A stretch of 45,957 nucleotides of DNA. It comes from Bacillota bacterium (GTDB taxonomy: Bacteria > Bacillota > Clostridia > Peptostreptococcales > Anaerovoracaceae). The notes beneath the pieces were generated by a model, which saw nothing but the letters and a program-made list of their open reading frames with translations, was not told the origin of the DNA and searched no databases. Shown piece by piece: positions 44,177 to 45,957 of this stretch (within the stretch, counting starts at the first letter, position 1; each line of letters starts with the position of its first letter). The position numbers were made by a program, and so were the translations under genes. The stretch covers positions 1-45,957 of the forward strand of contig JAQXQE010000016.1 in the NCBI GenBank assembly GCA_029101005.1, written 5' to 3'.

Positions 44177-44197
44177 CTTTCTTTGCAAGATTGTGAG

Positions 44198-44221
44198 GAC
44201 ACTGGCCGGCAGGCCAGTGTC
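44198..44221. repeat. Second hairpin after the pyrI terminator
   Basis: A 10-bp perfect stem (GACACTGGCC with GGCCAGTGTC), loop of 4. It shares the core CACTGGC/GCCAGTG with the terminator 20 bp upstream and has no T run. It may be a duplicated terminator stem that lost its tail. Confidence 0.7.
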
Positions 44222-44245
44222 TACCTCGCTGCCTATCCAACACTA

Positions 44246-44592
44246 GCTGTTTTGCGATTTTGTGGTTAGAATTGCTGTACCCCTTGATCTTTATAAATTT
44301 GACCACGCACTCAAAAAAGTGTATCAGACTTTTTCGGCTTTCAAGAGGCAATTTAGCTACCAATCTGCACTTCCTAATGTCGAAATTTGTCGTATTTTTG
44401 CGATATTTGTAAGTTCCCAAGCCTATACAAGCTCTTTATCAGCCAATTTCGCCTTCTCTCGCCCAATCCCAACAAATTCTCTGTGGTCAAATTTCTTATT
44501 ATCAATGCTTTGCTGGATTCTATCCACAATTTCGTGATACAGCTTTTTTGCGTTGTGGTCAGCACCACTAATTCAGCCTCACTGACCACAAT
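44246..44592. repeat. Intergenic palindromic element, copy 2 (downstream of pyrI)
   Basis: The homologue of 35153-35512 with the same order and spacing: a 13-bp tail and a 52-bp palindrome in minus orientation (44259-44310), a 168-bp centre with GTGTATCAG at its start and AATGTCGA at offset 65, a 52-bp palindrome in plus orientation (44479-44530), a 21-bp linker (44531-44551) differing from copy 1 at one base, and a 41-bp palindrome (44552-44592). The outer stems here read TGTGG/CCACA where copy 1 has TGTGT/ACACA. A C-rich, G-poor flank continues to about 44700, as in copy 1. Confidence 0.8.
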
Positions 44593-44700
44593 CACCGTCA
44601 CCTCAGCGCAAACTCTACCCCAAACACTCCCAACCTACGCGCAACGGACAATCCGCTCAAACTCCGCCTCAAACCATCCCCAACCAAATCTCACACAAAA

Positions 44701-44722
44701 AGAGCAGCCGCATGGCTGCTCT
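44701..44722 (-). terminator. Terminator of tuf
   Basis: A 9-bp perfect stem (AGAGCAGCC with GGCTGCTCT), loop of 4, then TTTTTGTGT on the minus strand. It lies 25 bp past the tuf stop. Confidence 0.92.
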
Positions 44723-44747
44723 TCTCTATAACATATTTCTATCGATA

Positions 44748-45941
44748 TTACTCGATGATCTCTGTTACTACGCCTGAACCTACTGTTCTTCCGCCCTCTC
44801 TGATAGCGAATCTCAGTCCTTCCTCGATAGCGATTGGTGTGATCAGTGAGATCTCCATTACTACGTTATCTCCAGGCATGCACATCTCTGTTCCTGCTGG
44901 AAGCTGGAGATCACCTGTTACGTCTGTTGTTCTGAAGTAGAACTGTGGTCTGTATCCGTTGAAGAATGGTGTGTGTCTTCCACCCTCCTCCTTCTTCAGT
45001 ACGTATACCTGACCCTTGAACTTTGTGTGTGGGTTGATTGTGCCAGGCTTGCAGAGAACCTGTCCTCTCTCGATCTCTGTTCTCTGTACTCCTCTGAGAA
45101 GTGCTCCGATGTTGTCTCCTGTCTCTGCCTCGTCAAGAGTCTTCTTGAACATCTCAACTCCTGTGCAGACAACCTTTCTCTTCTCCTCTGTAAGTCCTAC
45201 GATTTCTACCTCGTCACCTACCTTGAGCATTCCTCTCTCTACTCTTCCTGTAGCTACTGTTCCTCTTCCTGTGATTGAGAATACGTCCTCTACTGGCATG
45301 AGGAATGGCTGGTCGTTTGCTCTCTCTGGCTCTGGGATGTATGCATCTACTGCCTCCATGAGCTCTACTACCTTCTCAGCCCACTCGCCGTTTGGATCCT
45401 CGAGTGCCTTCAGTGCTGATCCTCTTACGATTGGTGTGTCATCGCCAGGGAACTCGTACTCGTCAAGAAGCTCTCTTACTTCCATCTCTACGAGATCGAG
45501 AAGCTCCTCGTCGTCTACCATGTCGCACTTGTTAAGGAATACGATGATGTATGGTACGCCTACCTGTCTTGAAAGCAGGATGTGCTCTCTTGTCTGTGGC
45601 ATTGGTCCATCTGTTGCTGCACATACGAGGATAGCTCCGTCCATCTGTGCTGCTCCTGTGATCATGTTCTTTACATAGTCAGCGTGACCTGGGCAGTCTA
45701 CGTGTGCGTAGTGTCTGTTTGGTGTCTCGTACTCAACGTGTGCTGTTGAGATCGTGATTCCTCTTGCCTTCTCTTCTGGCGCCTTGTCAATCTGATCGAA
45801 TGCTACGTTTCCACCAAGACCGTACTTTGCGTGAAGTACGCTTGTGATTGCAGCTGTCAGAGTTGTCTTACCATGGTCAACGTGTCCGATTGTACCAATG
45901 TTAATATGTGGCTTGGTTCTCTCATACTTCTGCTTAGCCAT
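44748..45941 (-). CDS. tuf: Elongation factor Tu
   Basis: A protein of 397 residues that brings aminoacyl-tRNA to the ribosome. G1 is GHVDHGKT at 19-26, G3 is DCPGH near 81, and G4 is NKCD near 136. Domains 2 and 3 follow in normal order and the end is [14 protein letters not shown]. It has an AGGAGGAAAC site. fusA and rpsG, its usual upstream neighbours, would lie beyond the window end. Its promoter is not in view. Confidence 0.98.
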   Translation of the reverse strand: MAKQKYERTKPHINIGTIGHVDHGKTTLTAAITSVLHAKYGLGGNVAFDQIDKAPEEKARGITISTAHVEYETPNRHYAHVDCPGHADYVKNMITGAAQMDGAILVCAATDGPMPQTREHILLSRQVGVPYIIVFLNKCDMVDDEELLDLVEMEVRELLDEYEFPGDDTPIVRGSALKALEDPNGEWAEKVVELMEAVDAYIPEPERANDQPFLMPVEDVFSITGRGTVATGRVERGMLKVGDEVEIVGLTEEKRKVVCTGVEMFKKTLDEAETGDNIGALLRGVQRTEIERGQVLCKPGTINPHTKFKGQVYVLKKEEGGRHTPFFNGYRPQFYFRTTDVTGDLQLPAGTEMCMPGDNVVMEISLITPIAIEEGLRFAIREGGRTVGSGVVTEIIE

Positions 45942-45957
45942 TTGTTTCCTCCTAAAT

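Overview
The window comes from a low-to-moderate-GC Gram-positive bacterium of the Clostridia type. The evidence is strong AGGAGG-like ribosome binding sites, the Firmicute order ffs-dnaX-ybaB-recR, a rpsD of the clostridial cysteine-free type, a C-terminal sortase signal, a lipoprotein signal, and an NAD-linked type 1B dihydroorotate dehydrogenase (pyrK-pyrD), which usually goes with anaerobes. A relative of the Mogibacterium/Family XIII group is possible, but I cannot fix the genus from sequence alone.

Layout. 1-6 kb is accessory: the N-terminal two thirds or so of a large secreted beta-helix-type surface protein, a macro-domain/HTH fusion next to a prolyl-tRNA editing enzyme, a YlmH/RqcP2 ribosome-rescue factor read from an apparently leaderless mRNA, and a WYL regulator. 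6-9 kb is a polar amino-acid ABC importer (lipoprotein, permease, ATPase, small membrane protein), followed by a sodium-dependent NSS transporter and a second YbaK-type editing protein. 11-14 kb is recR-ybaB-dnaX plus the SRP RNA. 14-29.5 kb is the complete S10-spc-alpha ribosomal superoperon on the minus strand (rpsJ to rplQ, with secY, adk, map, infA, rpmJ, rpoA). I see one strong promoter ahead of rpsJ and a second ahead of rpsM.

30-35 kb holds hinT-mtaB behind a membrane protein with an acidic tail, then a translationally coupled pair: a PC4-like ssDNA-binding protein and a sortase-anchored Cna_B adhesin. 35.9-44.1 kb is a pyrimidine operon on the plus strand, pyrC-carB-pyrK-pyrD-pyrF-pyrB-pyrI, without carA or pyrE. 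tuf closes the window on the minus strand.

The most unusual structure is a pair of non-coding elements of about 350 bp (35153-35512 and 44246-44592) that bracket the pyrimidine operon. Both have the same architecture: a 52-bp imperfect palindrome on the minus strand, a centre of 168-170 bp, a 52-bp palindrome on the plus strand, a nearly invariant 21-bp linker containing six T residues, and a further palindrome. The outer stem bases differ between the two loci in a compensating way. The first copy runs into a 42-bp tandem repeat array and GC-rich competing hairpins. I know of no named family that matches this.
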